64,000 nt of DNA from Sycon ciliatum (GCF_964019385.1 NC_088650.1:32398839-32462838), one strand, 5' to 3'. Positions 12,162 to 25,548 are shown, numbered from the stretch's first letter. The notes: generated by a model not told the origin, from the sequence alone. Numbers and translations are program-made.

Positions 12162-12397
12162 GGGGTCGTCGCAAAAGTTTTCTGTCGTCCCTGAAACGAA
12201 CATCGTTCATTTCGTACTTGGACCCCCTCCCCTCCCTCTGAAACGAACACAGCTTGCTATGCTGGACGACGAAAATCGCATGCATGTACATGTCATATGT
12301 ACAGTGTCGGTTGACTTGCGATTTTGGCTCGCACCCCCTCCCCCCCAGACGAATCATGTTCGTTTCAGGGACGACAAAAAACTTTTGCGACGACCCC
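12162..12397. mobile_element. PIF/Harbinger-like MITE with TTA target duplication
   Basis: A 236-bp element with ~45-bp terminal inverted repeats starting GGGGTCGTCGCAAAAGTTTT. It is flanked by TTA at 12159-12161 and 12398-12400. A 3-bp TTA/TAA duplication is typical of PIF/Harbinger elements. No coding capacity. It contains the CGTTTCAGGGACGAC arm on both sides of a pyrimidine-rich centre. Confidence 0.75.
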
Positions 12398-12400
12398 TTA

Positions 12401-14838
12401 GAGCTGACAATGGCCAGAGGAGAAGAATTTACAGAGAACCACCAATTCTTGCAGAAAGGTTGACACTCCTGGCATCTCCACCACTGTTTTCCCGCGGTTT
12501 TCACAGCGCAGCTGCTTCTTCTCTGAGCCGACTAAAACAGCTTGCAGTTCGGCAACAAACTACGCTTTTGCAAGAAATACTGGTGGAGGCACATGCCAAA
12601 CATATCCCTTCGGTGCTTTCGTCGTAACCGACGGATTGCAAGTTAGCAATTAGCAGAAATATGTGTGTATTTCGAGTCACCTCTGATCAGTACGGACTTA
12701 GAGTACCCTCCGCGACACAAAAATTTGATATGAAAAATCAGCGAACTCCAGAGAAACAGATCGGATCGAAAGATGGCCTGGTTCAATCGAGCCTGGCCTC
12801 AGAACAAACTTGGACAAGATACCTTCCATCCACGAGCAGGATTCTGGCAAGTGATCATTGCTAGTGTGAGTTTCAGCTCGACAAACACACACTGTAAAAG
12901 TGTACGGACTTCGAGTACCTGGGTCTACCAGTCCCCAGACGGGGCCTACAATAGGCTACATCATAGTACATGACTGTGCAAGTGGCTGCAGTCACGCAGT
13001 GCAGTGACCCCTACCCTGCCTTGCTGGCCCGTCAACCTGGTCAACCTGGTCAACCCATGCAGTCGAGTCTCGAGAGCTACCAGTAGATGTACTACAGACT
13101 ACAGTACTACAGATCAAGCTGGGGTTTTGAAGTAACTAATTACTTAGTTTTGGTCGAGCAGAATGACCATGATGACCAGATGACGGGCCCTGAGTCCTGA
13201 CGCGCACGCACGCTTGGCGGCCTCCGCGTCCGCGAGCTATGGCCAGTATGGCATACTGCGACAGCGACTGTAGTGCTGTAGAGCTGGAGCGCAGTACTGC
13301 AGTGTGACTGTGTCTGTGAGCAGCAACCCTTGAGCTCACATCGACATCCACTTCGCTTCAAAAACACACCCGTGATCACAGAACGAATGGAATCACAATC
13401 ACGGACTCTGTAGTACTAGTAGATTTACACTCTTAAGATCTTGTTATAATGTCACATAGCGTAATGATAATTATGCCGGATATGGGCACCCATACTACAC
13501 ATGTAATGACATACATGTACAATCATTGAATTTGTAGTACAATCGTCAGATCATGTCGCTTTGGCAAGAATCAACATGAGAGCTACATATTATGCGGATA
13601 CCGGATATGCAGTCGATTCATAAATCGCGCATGCAAAAAAAATTTAATCATTTATTTTACAAAATTAATGCAGGTTGCGCTCAATGCGCTGTGCTGCATG
13701 CATGGTGAATCACTGATGTCAGTAGTGATGATGGTCTTTGCACAGGCGCAGCTAGGCTTGCATTGATACGTCTTTGGGAAATCCTCAAATATATAATAAT
13801 AAAATTGCATTCCAGGCATGTATCCACACCTACATGTACATGATTGTAAAATTTTAAAAATTCATACAATGATTATGACTGTGTCATGTGAAAGCTTCTT
13901 TTACGCGTTACGGGCAAAGCAAAATTTGCTTACATGTACATGTATGTACATGTACATACATTATTGTTAGATTGACAGCATGACACAATTATGTGAGAAC
14001 TATAACAAGGTTTATCTAATACTAGTTTTGAACTGGTAGTAGTATTGCGTTATAATTATGATACCATGTACGATTGGCAAGAATAATAAAGAAATGCTCA
14101 ATCCTGTGTTGCCATAACGGGAACTGAAACCCAACAAAAATCTAAGAGTAAGAAGATGGCAAGTACAGACAATTGGCGCCATTTGGCGGTGCAACAACAA
14201 ATCGCCAAACATGAGCACTAGCAAGGTTGAAACATGGTTGCAGGAGACAAACTACATACTCTAGTAATCATTGTACAAGTAAGCAAGCAACGCATACAAA
14301 GAAACGCTCAGAACACAGTTGTAGTAATAATCTAGGCCCCTGACCTGGACAGTACATGTGGATAATGACTGCTGTCATGATTGCTGATCGTTGGGGTTTT
14401 TTCCGTGTCGGACTGGGTGAGAGCTGTTCCAGTAAAATCTACCAAGTACCATAAGTAAGTTCTGAAAATCTGTAGATCTTCTCTGCAGATCTGGAGTCGA
14501 AGACTTGATTTTGTAATCGTCCGTCATACAGGCTCAATATGATCACGTGATTGAGAGTGGAGTAAAGAACGATACTTATCACTCAACCACGATTCAAAGC
14601 AGTCCGCCAAAGGGTTGGAGCCTCTTGACAGGATACTTGAAATTTATGTGTACATGTAGCTACATCAGTACATGTACATGTAGGTGGATTATTGCCAATA
14701 TTATTGGTCTAAAAAGTGCTCGTTCTCGGGATCACGGAAAGCTACATGTACATACACTGTGCATTGCACATAAATGTAAAATGGTATTACTATTAGATCA
14801 ACCAACAACATTAGCATTATTATTATTATTATTATTAT
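12401..14838. other. No recognised gene
   Basis: Unique-looking, AT-leaning sequence with scattered TACATG palindromes (for example 13931-13960 and 14640-14682) and an ATT microsatellite at 14813-14840. No frame carries a recognisable domain. Confidence 0.5.
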
Positions 14839-15273
14839 TTTAGAATTGCGATCAACAGAACGAGCTGAACCGACATTTCACAAAGGCTTTTATTGTTTTC
14901 AAAAAACGAGTGGATACGAAGGCAGTGAAGAACGTGGAAGAAAGAAAAAATGTGATATGGAAAAAAAAATGATGAACAAAAAATTTGTACTTCGAACTAG
15001 TTTTCGCACAACACTCCTCAGGAAGCTACGTTGTACTAATGAAAAACAATCCAGAAAGATACTAATAAAGAGAAATGGAGTGAGAAGAAACAACACCTAT
15101 GAAAAAAACTAGTTCGAAGTACAACATTTTTTGTTCATCATTTTTTTTTTCCATATCACATTTTTTCTTTCTTCCACGTTCTTCACTGCCTTCGTATCCA
15201 CTCGTTTTTTGAAAACAATAAAAGCCTTTGTGAAATGTCGGTTCAGCTCGTTCTGTTGATCGCAATTCTAAAA
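14839..15273. mobile_element. Foldback element carrying a hammerhead motif
   Basis: Two ~165-bp arms in inverted orientation, about 14839-15002 and 15106-15273, both containing CAGAACGAGCTGAACCGACA and a long A-rich stretch. The left arm continues into a hammerhead fold read on the minus strand. The right arm starts inside the same motif (ACTAGTTCGAAG). It lacks a gene. Related arms are at 34862-35045 and 35805-35880. I infer a non-autonomous relative of Penelope-type elements, whose terminal repeats are known to carry hammerheads. Confidence 0.7.
14990..15025 (-). ncRNA. Hammerhead ribozyme, minus strand
   Basis: Read on the minus strand: stem I CUUC, core CUGAGGA, stem II hairpin GUGUUGUGC, GAAA, stem III ACUAGU, UC cleavage dinucleotide, stem I GAAG. 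The core nucleotides are all present and stem I pairs 4/4. Stem II uses G-U wobbles, so activity may be reduced. Cleavage would fall after the C at 14994. Confidence 0.65.
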
Positions 15274-15357
15274 CTATTGTCGCCTCGACGCCTATTTACA
15301 TTATTATTATTATTATTATTTTAACTGGTTTGAGGAAAAGAGATTATTATTATTATT

Positions 15358-15617
15358 ATTATTATGAAATGACCCAAAGGCAATGTGCCTATCGAGGGGT
15401 TCATTTGATTGAAAGAACAGTAGATGTAGATGTACATGTATGTACAAAGAGAAGTAGGGATTGATGAGGAGAGAAATGGGGAAAATCAACTGCAAGGTGG
15501 CGGAATTCCGTTGATTGCATAAGCATAGTCAGCTGTAAATTTCCTGAGGCAGTGAGGGCAGCTTTGAACTTATAGAGCGAGGCTTCCGATGTTAGACTGG
15601 GGGGTAAACAGTTCAAT
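15358..15617 (-). mobile_element. LINE 3' end with (TAA)n tail
   Basis: On the minus strand, a C-terminal LINE peptide with the motif NCLPPSLTSEASLYKFKAAL runs to about 15401. It is followed by a short 3' UTR and an (ATA)n tail at the lower end. The WNxLPxxxxxxxS...FK pattern is the usual C-terminus of CR1/L2-type LINEs. The same 3' UTR is inserted at 62290-62411. Confidence 0.7.
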
Positions 15618-15720
15618 CACCCACAACATGATTGTACAATGACCATGTACATGTACATGTACATGTAAACTAAATCTCAAAACGACAAAAGTGTAATACT
15701 AATAATTACATGACTGTATA

Positions 15721-15829
15721 GTGTACATGTATACGATGACGTACACGTACACGTACATGTACATGTATACGATGACGTACACGTACATGTACATGTATAC
15801 GATGACGTACATGTACATGTACATGTATT
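15721..15829. repeat. TACATG/TATACGATGACG tandem repeat
   Basis: About three imperfect ~36-bp units made of TACATGTACATG palindromes and the spacer TATACGATGACGTACA. It is part of a wider scatter of TACATG repeats between 13.9 and 22.1 kb. Confidence 0.75.
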
Positions 15830-16342
15830 ATGTGATTGATCAATGATCAAGTCCTCGACACGACGACAGCCAGACAGTACACACAGGCGTGTACCAGACG
15901 GATTTGGTGTTTTTCGTCATACTAGTAGTTCAAAACTGTGACGTAAAGTTCTATAGCCAGATGTCCAGAACATCACCACTGAGGGCGGCTACCGGCCGGT
16001 TACAGCCTCAGGCTCAGGCCACAGAGAGGGGACAGGGCAGATTACTTACAATGTACCAGTATAGTAGCAGGACTGAGGTACATGTACATGTAGAGAGCTA
16101 CATTGTACGTGTACGTACCATGTCCTATTTCTAGTATCATGGAGGGGGGGGGGGGGGAGGGTACATCTCCTACATGTACATGTACATGTACATGGCTATT
16201 GTATATCGAAAGCTCATTCACTATAACAATCTGATTGTTTCAGCTCCACAGTCTTGCGCACACTCTCGTCCCCCTCTCCCTCTCTCCGTCTCTGTCTCTC
16301 TGTCTGTCTTCTCTGCCTGTCTGTCTGTCTGTCTGTCGGTCT

Positions 16343-16744
<402 letters not shown>

Positions 16745-17039
16745 TATGTAATAATTTCTCTTACAAGTGTTCATGCTTCACAATCTTATGTAACATATTT
16801 TTTTCCTTTCTTCGTCATTTCTGTGAGAGATTGGACAATCCACTTGTGCAGGCAAGAATGCAGCAATGCCTGTTCATTCTGGCGAAGTATAAAATAATAC
16901 CAACCAACCACTGCAACAGATATGCAGCTAGCACACGTGCACAGTAGATTTAGATGTACATGTACATTGTACCTCGCTGGACCAACAACATGAACAATTT
17001 AGGAAGGAGAGAAAATTATAATCCCAAAAATGGGCACTA

Positions 17040-17260
17040 GACATTCTACGAACGGCGCAATTGACAACTCCCTAGAATAAAGAGGGTCAAAACTGGGTCT
17101 AACACCCATAAGGTTCAGATGGTCGTGAGGACCGGGGCTCTACCAACCAGGGAGGTTGTAGAAAGGTCACCTGTTTCCGAACAAGGTGTCCTCCACCTTG
17201 TTACATGCTGTCAACCAACAACATGTTCGAACAACACAAGGTTTATCTAATACCAAACCG
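17040..17260. mobile_element. Half copy of the 33.5-kb foldback repeat
   Basis: Shares AGAATAAAGAGGGTCA, GGGTCTAACACCCATA and the TTGTTACATGCTGTCA end with the right half of the foldback at 33502-33815. The left arm is missing. Confidence 0.6.
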
Positions 17261-18059
17261 GACCGGTACACGTACATGTAGCTGTTGCGTGTTGCTATGT
17301 CGAAAAACCTTTGGGGGATCCGTAGATAGATTGTAGAGAGGGAGTATGTGTGGGTGCGAGAGAGTACATGTATGTGTGGGAGTGCATGGGAGAATACATG
17401 TACATGCATGTGTGTAATGGTGTGGGCATGTGTGGATTTGGCATTTAAGTCCCCAGCTCTATTCTATATCATTCACACCGGAACTGCTGCTGCTGGATAG
17501 CCTCAAGTCTAACGACTTAGCAACCTCACGCCTGCACCTGACTTGTGCGCTATGATTCCCCTCAATATTTCACACCTTGCTCCCCCTTATGTTCAGGCTG
17601 CCCGTTTTGGAGCCATAAATTGCCTGGTGATCGTAGTAATACCTGAAACTCAGAGTTGCAACACAGCTTCCAATCTCTCCTGTGTAGATGCATTGTATAA
17701 TATCCACAGGTTTGAAGGAAAGATGCAAACGGAATACATTGTTTTCTGGTCGAGGGAATGGAAAAGGGAAAAGTCTGAGGAAAACATTGACTGTCACAAC
17801 CAGGACTCGAGGACCTTCGCATGAGGATGGTAAGTGGAATATACATGTACATGTATTGTATGAATAAAATAAATTTAAACTGGAAATATTGAAATCCGCC
17901 AACACTCATTATCAGTCATTAGGGTATACTAACTATTCCCCAGAATGCAGGCATGACAATCAGTGACTACTGTCTCACTGTCTCAGTATTCAGTGGCATG
18001 TTTTGTAAGTGGTGAGCCTGTGCTGCTGCTGGTACCATGGTGGAGACAAGTGCTGGTAT

Positions 18060-18192
18060 AGTGGTGCCAGTGCACTAGTAATAAAGAAATGGAGCAGAAT
18101 TCGAGGCCGCCATAAGGTTTGTATGGTTCTGCCAATTTCACTGCTTTTCGAGCAGAATCTGCCATCTTTTCGAGCAGAATCCGCTGGTGCCT
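18060..18192. mobile_element. Fragment of the TAGGCACCGGCGG TIR element
   Basis: Closely matches the right part of the MITE at 27829-28028 (AAAGAAATGGAGCAGAATTC, then TTTTCGAGCAGAATCTGCCA). The left end is absent and the fragment abuts the 20-bp minisatellite. Confidence 0.65.
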
Positions 18193-18433
18193 AGTGTATG
18201 CGGTGGTGGTGTAGTGTATGCGGTGGTAGTGTAGTGTATGCGGTGGTGGTGTAGTGTATGCGGTGGTGGTGTAGTGTATGCGGTGGTGGTGTAGTGTATG
18301 CGGTGGTGGTGTAGTGTATGCGGTGGTGGTGTAGTGTATGCGGTGGTGGTGTAGTGTATGCGGTGGTGGTGTAGTGTATGCGGTGGTGGTGTAGTGTATG
18401 CGGTGGTGGTGTAGTGTATGCGGTGGTGGTGGT
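18193..18433. repeat. 20-bp minisatellite, 12 copies
   Basis: Twelve almost perfect copies of TGTATGCGGTGGTGGTGTAG in register with the 60-base lines. Only one unit carries a substitution (GGTAGTG). Such homogeneity indicates recent expansion. The His/Tyr/Thr-repeat frame on the minus strand is a by-product of the array. Confidence 0.95.
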
Positions 18434-19126
18434 GGAGTAGGCCTTCGGAGTACTCTAGAATAATGACGGTGCTCTGCAGTCACGTGCAGTGTGCTCAGTG
18501 GAAGCTGAAGTCAAGACCCTGCAAACCCCTACAAATGGCTGCATGCACATATTGTCAGCAGCTGCTGGCGAGTGTCTGCCAGCCCCATTTTCCGCCATGG
18601 TGCTCGAGAGCCGCGGGGTTTGTACGATCTGATCCTGGATAAAACTAGTAACTCATGAGTCATGTAGATAGGTCTACGTCTACAGTATGTGAGCAATGAG
18701 AATGCGGACTGCGTGCGCGCGCACGCGTGTGTGTGTGCGTGTGTGTGTGCGTGCTGTGTGTGCGTGCGCACAGGAGTATGGTGTACATGTGCGACTTGTC
18801 CTACATGACTCTTTCTAAAATTTATAACATGAGTTTAATGTACATGCTCTTGGTGGTTTAGTTATTGGCTTTTCTTTGGAGCTTTTGGAGTTACTTATTG
18901 TTTTGAAAACAAAATTTGTACTCAATCTGCGGACACGTGCGGGTGTGCTGCGGTGTGTGTTGTGGTGTATGCGTGCGTTTGTGTGTGCTACATGGTGTGT
19001 GCATGCATGTCTATTCGCGTGGTGTGTACAGTACTCTGTGTGGTGTGTGTACATGTGTGTATGCGTGTGGTGTGTGTACATTATTATTATTATTTATTAA
19101 ATTTTTAATAGGGCATTCCCACAGGC

Positions 19127-19240
19127 CTAAGGCCTTCTTACGGGGTACCCTATATGTTTTTGTATAGATGAGCGGAAGTCTGATAGCGTGGAGCAAATAC
19201 GAACAGAAGCAGGGAGCGAATTCCAGCGATCTGCACATGT
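19127..19240 (-). pseudogene. LINE C-terminal relic
   Basis: A minus-strand peptide with RWNSLPASVR followed by a spaced Phe/Arg/Ile tail, matching the end of APE-type LINE polyproteins. It continues into a 3' UTR with GGGGTACCCTATA that is shared with the relic at 20469-20625. No RT core remains. Confidence 0.6.
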
Positions 19241-19383
19241 GCGTGTAAGTACATCACTACATGTACATGTACAATGTACTTCAGTAAAGATTTGCCATCG
19301 TCCATCAGTGACTTTCAACCTTCCCTTGGTGTAAAATTTACATGTACATGTAAAATGACATTGTACAATCATGTACATGTTGT

Positions 19384-19391
19384 TTTTGTTT

Positions 19392-19445
<54 letters not shown>

Positions 19446-19446
19446 T
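19384..19446. repeat. (GTT)n microsatellite
   Basis: About 20 copies of GTT. Reverse-strand frames over it read poly-Asn and are artefacts. Confidence 0.95.
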
Positions 19447-20468
19447 CTTTATTTGAATTCGCTAGAACCAAACGGACAGAACTTTCCAGTGACAAGGGAG
19501 CAAATGATGAGCGTCATAATCATTATACATGTACAATGTACATGAGTGGTGACTCGCCCGGCTACGGTCATTATCATAGTACAATACTCCGGGATCATCA
19601 GGCCAGCCACGCATACGCCCCTCCAGACACACGTGAATGACCAGTGAAGGCAGCCGAGTGGCAGTGGTGTTGCCATGCGACCGGCTCCTCCTACCATAAA
19701 TGTACGTCATGTCATGTACATGTACATGTACATTGTATTTTCTTCTTTTATTGTGTCCTCGTCTTCGTAGGTATTGTACAAGCACATGTCGCCGTTGAAA
19801 TCGCAGCTGTTCATGATAATCGGTGGGATAAAACGGAAGGTCAAAAGAGAACGAAAAAGGTGGTAACAGTCCATTGGTCATGTATTCATTGGTCATGTAT
19901 TCATGTACATGTACATGAATACATGAACAATGAACATGAACATGTAAGCAAAGCAGAATATCTTCTGATTTACCACTCCTCACACCCCACGCCGATCATG
20001 GAATAATGATGGAGGCATGCGTGAATCACGTGTTACAGGGAATCAGGCGCGCGCAACGTCCATACGTAAGTGTTACAAGGAGCATTTCAAAGAGACTGAC
20101 AGTTCGACAATGACACGACTTTTCGAGATTGTGCTGCCAGAAAGGAGGTCGACATAGAAAATGCTAGAATCATGGTCTATATCTGGACATTTTACAGCGG
20201 TGGACACTCCAAAATAGACAATACCACCAAAACCAAAACGTCAGTTATACATGTAGCGCAGCATTGATCGAATATACATGTACATGTACATGTCCATGTA
20301 CATGTACATGTATAATAATTGATCGGTTAAACAACAAGTGCTTGTACGGTTATGACGTCATTGGCCATATTTCCTTGCCCACACCACCGGAATACCTTCA
20401 CCCTGCCCTGCGGCCCCTGCCCCTCCCCTAGCCGCACGTTAGTAGTAGTGTACGTGTTTATCGTTTTG

Positions 20469-20640
20469 CTAGGGAAATCCCCACAGACTTTTAAACTGTC
20501 TTTCTATGGGGTACCCTAGGCGATCACGTAAGATGCAAATAAATGTTGGAAAGGAAGCTGCTTGGTGACATACATGTACAGGTGGATGAGAGTTCCATAA
20601 TCTGGTTGCAGTCAAGTAGGGTAAAAATCGTTGTATTTCT
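20469..20640 (-). pseudogene. LINE C-terminal relic
   Basis: A minus-strand peptide containing RLWNSHPPVH and ending near GYPIERQF, followed by GGGTACCCTAGG-type 3' UTR sequence. It is the same family as the relic at 19127-19240, with independent decay. Confidence 0.6.
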
Positions 20641-22324
20641 AAAAGTATAAACACAGCCCGATCTACATCTACATGTACATGTAAATGTACATGTACAATG
20701 TACATATTCATCAGAAACACGTGGAGAACATCACAACACAAGACAGAGGCGAGGTAGTAGAGATGGCGCGCCAATGTAAATTTTAATAATGGAACGTGGA
20801 TTCAATACAACCTATTGCTCTCGCCATGCCATCAAGGCGTCATCTCTCAGGGCCTACCACTAGTACAACTCAGACTTTCACTTACATGTACATGTATGTA
20901 TACTTCGAAGTAATGTTTTGGGTGAAAGGTAGCAGATGCCTTCCCACAGCTGCAGCCGTGAATGCCGCTGTACCATGTTACAGCTGCAGTACTGTATCAT
21001 TCAGCTCTCCAACAGGGCCGTAATAATAATAATTGACAGGGAAATTGACCTACTATACAAGTGGGGATGGTCAATAATTTCAGCCGGGTGTTAAGCTAAC
21101 TTATCCCCCCCCCCCCCCCCTCTGACTCACTTGTGATGTCTGCATTAGACACTGAGGATACACATGTACATGTATGGGCAAATTGGTGGCCAAATTGGTG
21201 GCCCGCCAATGCGAATGTACATGTATTTGCTTGATATGTTCCTAAACACGTCAGGTGATGCGGCCGCGAATCCGGCTAGCTACTTTACTTTAGCAGCGCT
21301 CTCGTTCGGAACAATGCTCTGCTTTGCTAGAAGTGACTGTGATGAATAATTGCCTTTTGTTCACATGGCATGCGCTAACTTTGGATTCTTCCATTTATTT
21401 TTCCGGACAATTATGGATTTGTTCAAAAGGTTCTTTGACTTTTGAGTGTTCAAACTGTCAAAGAGGACCCGGTTCAGTTGTGGTCCTTGTGGAGTATCGT
21501 AAGTAACATGTTACTGCTCCACTACGTCATCAGTGCATGGAATGATTACCCCATGCCAAGCCAGTAGCAGAGTTTGCACTGCAGCTGCTGCAGCGCCAAC
21601 AAGTAGTACTAGTACATGTAGTTTGATGTTTGACATTGTGACATGTTCGTGTCTTCTACACACTAACACTAGTAACAGGTGACTGTACATGAGGTATACA
21701 TTGTAAGTGACACATGGGCAGGCTAGGCAGTCTGTACTCTGGTACTAGCGTAGTGTGATACCAGCGTCCAGGCAAAGGGGCAGTCGTTTATGGATTTGAC
21801 ATGTCACGTAGGCGTTGCAGATTCCAGAGCTGATGCACGAGACTATAATGCAGTGTGCTGGCTGATAAAACACACTAACGTCACTTGCTACACGACCTAT
21901 CTGACATCCTCCCGTCACCGTTCTAGAAATCCTCGCCAGACATGAACCACTCACTAATAGAATGGTCCTAGCTGCTTCACATGCTTCATCAGATCATGTG
22001 AGATCTGGGGGTCCGGCTTGTTGGCAGATTTCCACCATACGTCCTGTGGTGTTCACATGCATGGTACATGTACTGTACTTGTAGGTTGTAACGTACATGA
22101 TGATTGTACATGACTTGTACTTGCGTCTTCAGAAAGATCATCTGTGTGGACGTACATGTAGAAGGGTTCAAGACATACCGTTGCATAGACCACTTTCACA
22201 AAGTGCACGTGACCTGACGCCCACGGCGCAGCGTAAGGCAAAAGACTCGGGTTTTTGTGCTGTTTGCACATCATTTTGTATTGAGAACAATTGCTATCGT
22301 TGACATTTCCTTTCTCTCCCCGAC

Positions 22325-24604
22325 ATGGCATCCCTCAAGGAGCTTGTCGAGGCAGTGCAGTCTCAACAGGGTGATGTCGACAAGTTGAGGAAACGCTTGG
22401 AGTCAGCAAACGTGCCTGTGCTGAAGGAGCTGTGCAGACATTTCAAAATTGTCCACAGCAATAAGAGGAAAACTGAGTTGGTGGAGACCCTTGTTGGACT
22501 TGCTGAGACGTCTTCTGCAGCCTCAGCGCCGCCACATGTTGCGCCAGAAGCGTCCGCGAAAACAGTGGAGATCACGGCAGAATTGGAAGCCTTGCCAACG
22601 TATGATTCTGTCTCGTGTTGGGTACACGATTTCCTTATTGATAATTTTATTTACGGGGACATATACACGTACCTCGTGGAAGTGAGGGACAAATCCTCGT
22701 CTGACCGTCAGCGCAGCAACTTCAAGTCACTGAAAGGCTATAGCTATTTCACCAGCGGGTGGGTTTCCAATGTGTGGATGTGCTGCCCTGATCCCGTGAA
22801 GCCCCAGTACATCTATGCTAGAGGGCATGTGCACCAGTCTTATCCGTCACGGGAGAAATCGGCCTACCCAGTTTTTATTACTATGTCGCCTCAAGGGGCT
22901 GTGTATAGTGCCAGGTGCAAGTGTGCTGCTGGACTGGGTGAGAGCTGCAGTCATGTCGCCGCGCTCCTGTTCTACCTCCTGGACTGTAAGGAGAAAGACG
23001 CCACAACAATACAGGCAGACGCAACATGCACTGGACGCTTGATGTCGTGGCATCGTCCTCCACCCCAGCTATCGGTACCTGCTGTCCCGTTGGCGGACGC
23101 TGTGTTTGAGGCCACTGCCTATGGCAAGGAATCCCGCAAGGTCTGTGGAGGTTCTCTGTCCACCTTTGAACCGAGAGCTGCTCAAGACCTTGCTGTGGAC
23201 GACCATTGTGTCCAGGAATTACTGGATACATTTGCATCAAAGCTGCCAACATCTGGCTTGTTCCAATTCTGGAACCACCCATCTTTGGCCAAGAAGCATG
23301 CTATGCACACTTTGGATAAGCAGGCTAAGCAGTTGGTTATTTCACGACACCCTAGGACAGATCAGTTCAGTGATGACCTGGATGAGGATGTTGTTGTGGC
23401 GATGTGCACTGATCTTGCTAATGATAGCTCCATTGACAGCAGCCTGGCCTCCTATATCGAGAGTGTCACGAAGAAGCAGTCAAGATCGCCACTTTGGCGT
23501 GACATTCGGGTTGGCCGCATCACTTCCTCTATTTTTCATGTCATCGTAAACCGTAGGGAGACTACATCCCCAGACAGCTTGGTGAAGACGATCATGGGTT
23601 ACTCCAACATGCCGAAGACAACGGCTATGCAATGGGGTATTATGCATGAAGCAAAGGCCGTGGAGGACTACTTGCGACTTGTGAATTTTGGTTTTGAGTC
23701 AGATATTGCTGTACGTCACACGCCATCAGGTGTTACTCTCTATCAAGAGTACTCCTTCATCGGTGCTTCTTCCGATGGACTGCTGTACGATCCTGCTTCG
23801 TCTGATCCGCATGGCCTAATTGAGGTGAAATGTCCCTTTTCAATTGATGGCGTGTCCATTAACAAGATGTCTCCCGCGGCCATCTGCAACCAGTTTGGGC
23901 ATAAGTTTTGCTTGACTAGAAGCGACGGAGGCAAGTTGCTATTGCGAAGAACTCACAAGTTCTACACGCAGGTGCAGGGAGAATTGGCCGTGATGGACAA
24001 GGAGTGGGCAGACTTCGTCATGTGGACCGACGCGCCTTATCCCACCAATCTTCACATTGAGAGGATATTTCGTGACAGTGTACTGTGGAATGATACTTTG
24101 CTACCGAAGTTGAAAGCTTTCTACATCAGCCATGTCTTACCAGAGATCCACTCCAGGAAGCTGTTCGCTGAACATCAGAAGTCAACAGCTGCTGCAATGT
24201 TATCGCCAGTATCATTGCCTGCTGCAATGCCCTCGCTGGCTATGCCTATCGCTGTGCCGTCACCTGCTGCAGTGTCGTCAGTTGCTGCAGTGCCGTCACC
24301 TGCTGCAGTGTCGTCACCTGCTGCTGTGCCAACACCTGCTGCAGTGCCGTCACTTGCTGCAGTGTCGTCACTTGCTGCAGTGTCGTCACCTTCAGCACCA
24401 TTGCCTGTTGCGGGTCGGTCACCTGCTTTGTCTCAGAAGTTGGCACCTCGTATTGCATGTTGCTCTCAAACGTGTGCGTTCCCTGGGCTTAAACCAAAGG
24501 CATGTCGTAACAGCCACTGCGCACATTATTTTCATCATATATGCACAACTGATGATATGGGGAACTACTGTATGCATTGCTTTGTCGATACCGATGATCT
24601 GTAG
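22325..24604 (+). CDS. SWIM zinc finger / YqaJ-type nuclease protein of the transposon
   Basis: A 759-residue single-exon protein. Residues 1-60 form a helical SAP-like module. Residues 198-210 are a SWIM zinc finger (CKC...CSH). Residues about 385-570 are a YqaJ/lambda-exonuclease-like PD-(D/E)XK domain: GIMHE (438-442), SSDGLL with D484, IEVK with E500 and K502, and TQVQGEL around Q551. Residues 627-690 are low-complexity Ala-Val-Ser-Pro repeats. The C-terminus has a PHD-like Cys/His cluster (CCSQTC to YCMHCF). The nuclease residues are all present. Its role in transposition is not known to me; I infer processing of DNA ends together with the transposase encoded opposite. AATAAA signals lie ~280 bp after the stop. 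The start at 22325 is the first ATG, about 80 bp inside the left terminal repeat. Confidence 0.9.
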   Translation: MASLKELVEAVQSQQGDVDKLRKRLESANVPVLKELCRHFKIVHSNKRKTELVETLVGLAETSSAASAPPHVAPEASAKTVEITAELEALPTYDSVSCWVHDFLIDNFIYGDIYTYLVEVRDKSSSDRQRSNFKSLKGYSYFTSGWVSNVWMCCPDPVKPQYIYARGHVHQSYPSREKSAYPVFITMSPQGAVYSARCKCAAGLGESCSHVAALLFYLLDCKEKDATTIQADATCTGRLMSWHRPPPQLSVPAVPLADAVFEATAYGKESRKVCGGSLSTFEPRAAQDLAVDDHCVQELLDTFASKLPTSGLFQFWNHPSLAKKHAMHTLDKQAKQLVISRHPRTDQFSDDLDEDVVVAMCTDLANDSSIDSSLASYIESVTKKQSRSPLWRDIRVGRITSSIFHVIVNRRETTSPDSLVKTIMGYSNMPKTTAMQWGIMHEAKAVEDYLRLVNFGFESDIAVRHTPSGVTLYQEYSFIGASSDGLLYDPASSDPHGLIEVKCPFSIDGVSINKMSPAAICNQFGHKFCLTRSDGGKLLLRRTHKFYTQVQGELAVMDKEWADFVMWTDAPYPTNLHIERIFRDSVLWNDTLLPKLKAFYISHVLPEIHSRKLFAEHQKSTAAAMLSPVSLPAAMPSLAMPIAVPSPAAVSSVAAVPSPAAVSSPAAVPTPAAVPSLAAVSSLAAVSSPSAPLPVAGRSPALSQKLAPRIACCSQTCAFPGLKPKACRNSHCAHYFHHICTTDDMGNYCMHCFVDTDDL

Positions 24605-25548
24605 GAAGATCTTAGACTGGTTGAACAGTATTGGTACGGACTCTTGTGAAACCTGCGATGCCCGCATCACGCCTTTTATCCTTTTTCAATTAATGTTTTG
24701 CTGTTTCCCACACGAGAACACACTTTTCTTGTTGTAGTTTAAATCTTTAATTCGGTTGAACTGTTTCGGCACCTGATGCAGTGCTGCGGTGCCAACCTGC
24801 TATGTCCATGCCAATTCCTCATGTCATTAGAGTTCTTTTTGTTTCACGGAGAAGGCAGAGAGCCCGAACGTGCCGGGTTTAATAAAAAAGAAAGAATAAA
24901 ATTAGAGGTGAGTGTCTGTTATCCGGCACCCTCAAGCTCAGGACTGGACAATGGACACTGTTTGATAATCTGGATGACTGAAACTACATAGCCATCTTGT
25001 GTTCACACATCAAAAGGACTGTAGAGAGTGTCTTTTGCCTGTATTTTGCATGCTCTGTTACTATCCTGAGACACTGGTCGTGTTCAACTATAGACTCACT
25101 TGTATGCGACCGCAACGATGTTCAATGTCTTGATTCTTGAAGTATATGGGGACAGTGATCATAATAATTATACAGTGTGTGAGCCAGCACTGCGTTGTTT
25201 GACAACTGACATGGTGGATGATGGACCACCGGATAAATGACATGCAACTGTATACTAAGAAAAAGGAAATCATGAACCACATATTCACTGGCGGAGGGAA
25301 TGGAAAAGGGATCACAGCGTTAATTAATGAAGAACCCTACACCACCACAAACGCAAATGCCAAGTAACGTTAGTCTCTTCGCTGCAAACCAGTTTAATTT
25401 CAATGAGATTTGGGCCAGAAGCCATCATCAGGATGGAGTCGAAAACTGGTGAAGTGGATCAAACAAAACAAAATGAAATGCTTTTCGACATACGCGATGA
25501 AAGTACAAGTACAACATCATTGAATGATGCCTCTTTCACACACTCAGG

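Noticed and set aside
18193..18433. CRISPR-like array
   Set aside because: Units are contiguous with no unique spacers, and the context is eukaryotic.
17983..18483. 166-residue frame with repeated HHRIHYTT
   Set aside because: Follows the 20-bp minisatellite; repeats are DNA-level, and flanking frame has no domain.
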